A DNA stretch of 7,044 nt, from NCBI GenBank assembly GCA_934662525.1, contig CAKUKJ010000116.1, forward strand, positions 1 through 7,044. Direction: 5' to 3'. The stretch comes from an uncultured Coriobacteriales bacterium. GTDB lineage: Bacteria; Actinomycetota; Coriobacteriia; Coriobacteriales; UMGS124. Shown one piece after another: positions 6,492 to 7,044 of the stretch (position 1 is the first letter of the stretch; each line of letters begins with the position of its first letter). The notes under the pieces were generated by a model. That model saw only the letters and a list, made by a program, of their open reading frames with translations, did not search any database and was not told where the DNA came from. The translations under genes were made by a program, and so were the position numbers.

Positions 6492-6545
6492 TCGAATGTA
6501 ATCGACATTGTATTATTCAAATTAATAAATGTCGATTCAATTCGA
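6492..6545. repeat. Inverted repeat with 18-bp arms framing the ATPase 2 promoter (likely operator)
   Basis: The right arm (6528-6545) and the reverse complement of the left arm (6492-6509) agree at 16 of 18 bases: AATGTCGATTNNATTCGA. The inner 10 bp are identical. An 18-bp AT-rich spacer (6510-6527) holds the -10 box. Four TCGA cores begin at 6492, 6502, 6532 and 6542, that is 10, 30 and 10 bp apart, so they lie on one face of the helix. This is the expected form of a binding site for a pair of dimers or a tetramer. Confidence 0.8.
6512..6540 (-). promoter_or_regulatory. Sigma70-type promoter of ATPase 2
   Basis: On the minus strand TTGAAT (6535-6540) and AATAAT (6512-6517) are 17 bp apart. 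The -35 lies inside the right arm of the inverted repeat and the predicted start (about 6505) inside the left arm, giving a leader of about 27 bases before ATG 6478. An alternative pair slightly upstream (TTGTCA with TTGAAT, 17 bp apart) is a weaker possibility. Confidence 0.6.
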
Positions 6546-6606
6546 TAAAACTAAGGATGACAAGCATCTCGGATGTGCTTACATTCATATGCAATCTATA
6601 GGAGGG

Positions 6607-6636
6607 TTGACGCGGGCGGTGGGGGCGCGCTATCGT
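6607..6636 (+). promoter_or_regulatory. Promoter of the T-box transcript
   Basis: TTGACG (6607-6612) and TATCGT (6631-6636) are separated by 18 bp on the plus strand, placing the start near 6643, about 25 bases before T-box Stem I. The -35 is one base from consensus and the -10 two. It is divergent from the ATPase 2 promoter, about 65 bp away. Confidence 0.55.
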
Positions 6637-6659
6637 TCGCGACCAATCGCAAAGCACCG

Positions 6660-7019
6660 CATAAACCGTTGATGTGGAGATAACGGCAGCCATGCGCGCA
6701 CAGAGAGCCTGGGTAGCTGAGAGCCGGGCCGAGATGCAGACTGTCAAATGGACCACAGAGGGCGCGAGGAACGGCACATGGCCCGCATCCTCGCCCGGCT
6801 GGCATTCATCCGGCGGGGCGGGCGCGCAGGCAGCCCAGTATTTCGCGACGTCAGGCTCACGTAAGCAGCCAGGGGCGTGCTAGCGCCCTGTAAAGAGCGC
6901 GGCCCTTGCAGGCCGCGAACCAAGGTGGCACCGCGGACACTCGGATTCCATTCGAAGGCCCGTCCTTGGCATTCCTACCAGTCGCGATGCTGGTGGGTCT
7001 GCCGGGGGCGGGCCTTTTT
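6660..7019 (+). ncRNA. T-box riboswitch, predicted to sense tRNA-Trp
   Basis: This is a transcription-attenuating T-box leader. Stem I: GTGG (6674-6677) pairs with CCAC (6753-6756) at the base, GGCAG (6685-6689) with CTGTC (6741-6745) above it, and CCTGG (6708-6712) with CCGGG (6724-6728) at the tip. The tRNA-elbow motifs are AGAGAG (6702-6707) and GCTGAGAG (6716-6723). The loop strand between CTGTC and CCAC is AAATGGA, giving specifier UGG (6749-6751, Trp) followed by the usual A. Hairpins follow at about 6870-6889 and 6898-6917. The T-box AAGGTGGCACCGCGG spans 6922-6936; its UGGC (6926-6929) would pair with a GCCA tRNA end, that is discriminator G73, which fits tRNA-Trp but not tRNA-Met. 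AAGG (6922-6925) pairs with CCTT (6964-6967) in the antiterminator. Uncharged tRNA should allow transcription of the gene beyond 7044, likely trpS or a Trp pathway or transport gene. T-box call is firm; Trp is an inference. Confidence 0.92.
6957..7019 (+). terminator. Regulated intrinsic terminator of the T-box
   Basis: GGCCCGTCC (6957-6965) pairs with GGGCGGGCC (7006-7014). The stem continues inward through GGCA/TGCC (6967-6970 with 7000-7003) and ACCAG/CTGGT (6977-6981 with 6990-6994) and is followed by five T (7015-7019). Its 5' strand shares 6961-6967 with the antiterminator, so the two folds exclude each other. Nothing further is visible in the last 25 bases; the regulated gene starts outside the window. 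Confidence 0.9.
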
Positions 7020-7044
7020 CGTGCCTTCTCCCGGCGTCGTATAC

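Noticed and set aside
6479..6520. 14-residue N-terminal extension of ATPase 2 from ATG 6520
   Set aside because: It overlaps the -10 box and start site of the predicted promoter; MTRIVARPRY at 6478 matches how family members usually begin.
6599..6669. Possible leader peptide starting TTG at 6607 after AGGAGGG
   Set aside because: The spacing from the ribosome-like site to TTG is only about one base, and the same TTGACG is better explained as the -35 of the T-box promoter.
6517..6883. Minus- and plus-strand ORFs of 69-86 codons in the T-box region
   Set aside because: They overlap the structured T-box RNA and lack ribosome sites and recognisable domains.

Overview
The window is high-GC bacterial DNA. 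Its mix of genes is typical of gut or oral Actinobacteria of the class Coriobacteriia (Collinsella/Olsenella/Eggerthella-like): a fumarate-reductase-type flavoprotein, two AAA_14/DUF4143 ATPases, a COG0523 GTPase and a transcriptional T-box leader. The class is an inference from gene content and base composition. No rRNA, tRNA, IS element, prophage or CRISPR array is visible.

Layout, left to right. Positions 1-465 (+) hold the C-terminal end of an FAD-dependent reductase that begins outside the window, followed by a strong stem-loop terminator (547-590). Facing it is an MFS transporter (613-1896, -). Upstream of the MFS gene and in the same direction is a first AAA_14/DUF4143 ATPase (2070-3422, -). 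Its promoter (3459-3487) sits inside an array of three 21-bp palindromes repeated every 32 bp (3436-3520). Beyond that lies a minus-strand terminator (about 3541-3585) ending a CobW/COG0523 GTPase gene (3628-4758, -). A 38-codon ORF with an excellent ribosome binding site (4980-5096, +) diverges from the GTPase gene. A second AAA_14/DUF4143 ATPase follows (5243-6478, -). Its promoter (6512-6540) is framed by a different, near-perfect 18-bp inverted repeat (6492-6509 and 6528-6545). Divergent from it, 6607-7019 (+) holds a promoter and a complete T-box riboswitch. The specifier (UGG) and the T-box base (UGGC, matching a G73 discriminator) both point to tRNA-Trp, so the gene just beyond the window is probably trpS or a tryptophan biosynthesis or uptake gene.

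The genes do not form one obvious pathway. The most striking pattern is regulatory. Each of the two DUF4143 ATPases, whose biological role is poorly defined, has its own promoter embedded in its own dyad-symmetric operator. The two operators differ in sequence but share an architecture: dyad elements over the -35, around the -10 and at the transcription start, on near-helical spacing. These operators also settle the start codons, because the longer reading frames run back through the promoters. No terminator was found after either ATPase gene, so read-through from ATPase 1 into the MFS gene, and from ATPase 2 across the antisense strand of the small ORF into the GTPase gene, is possible.
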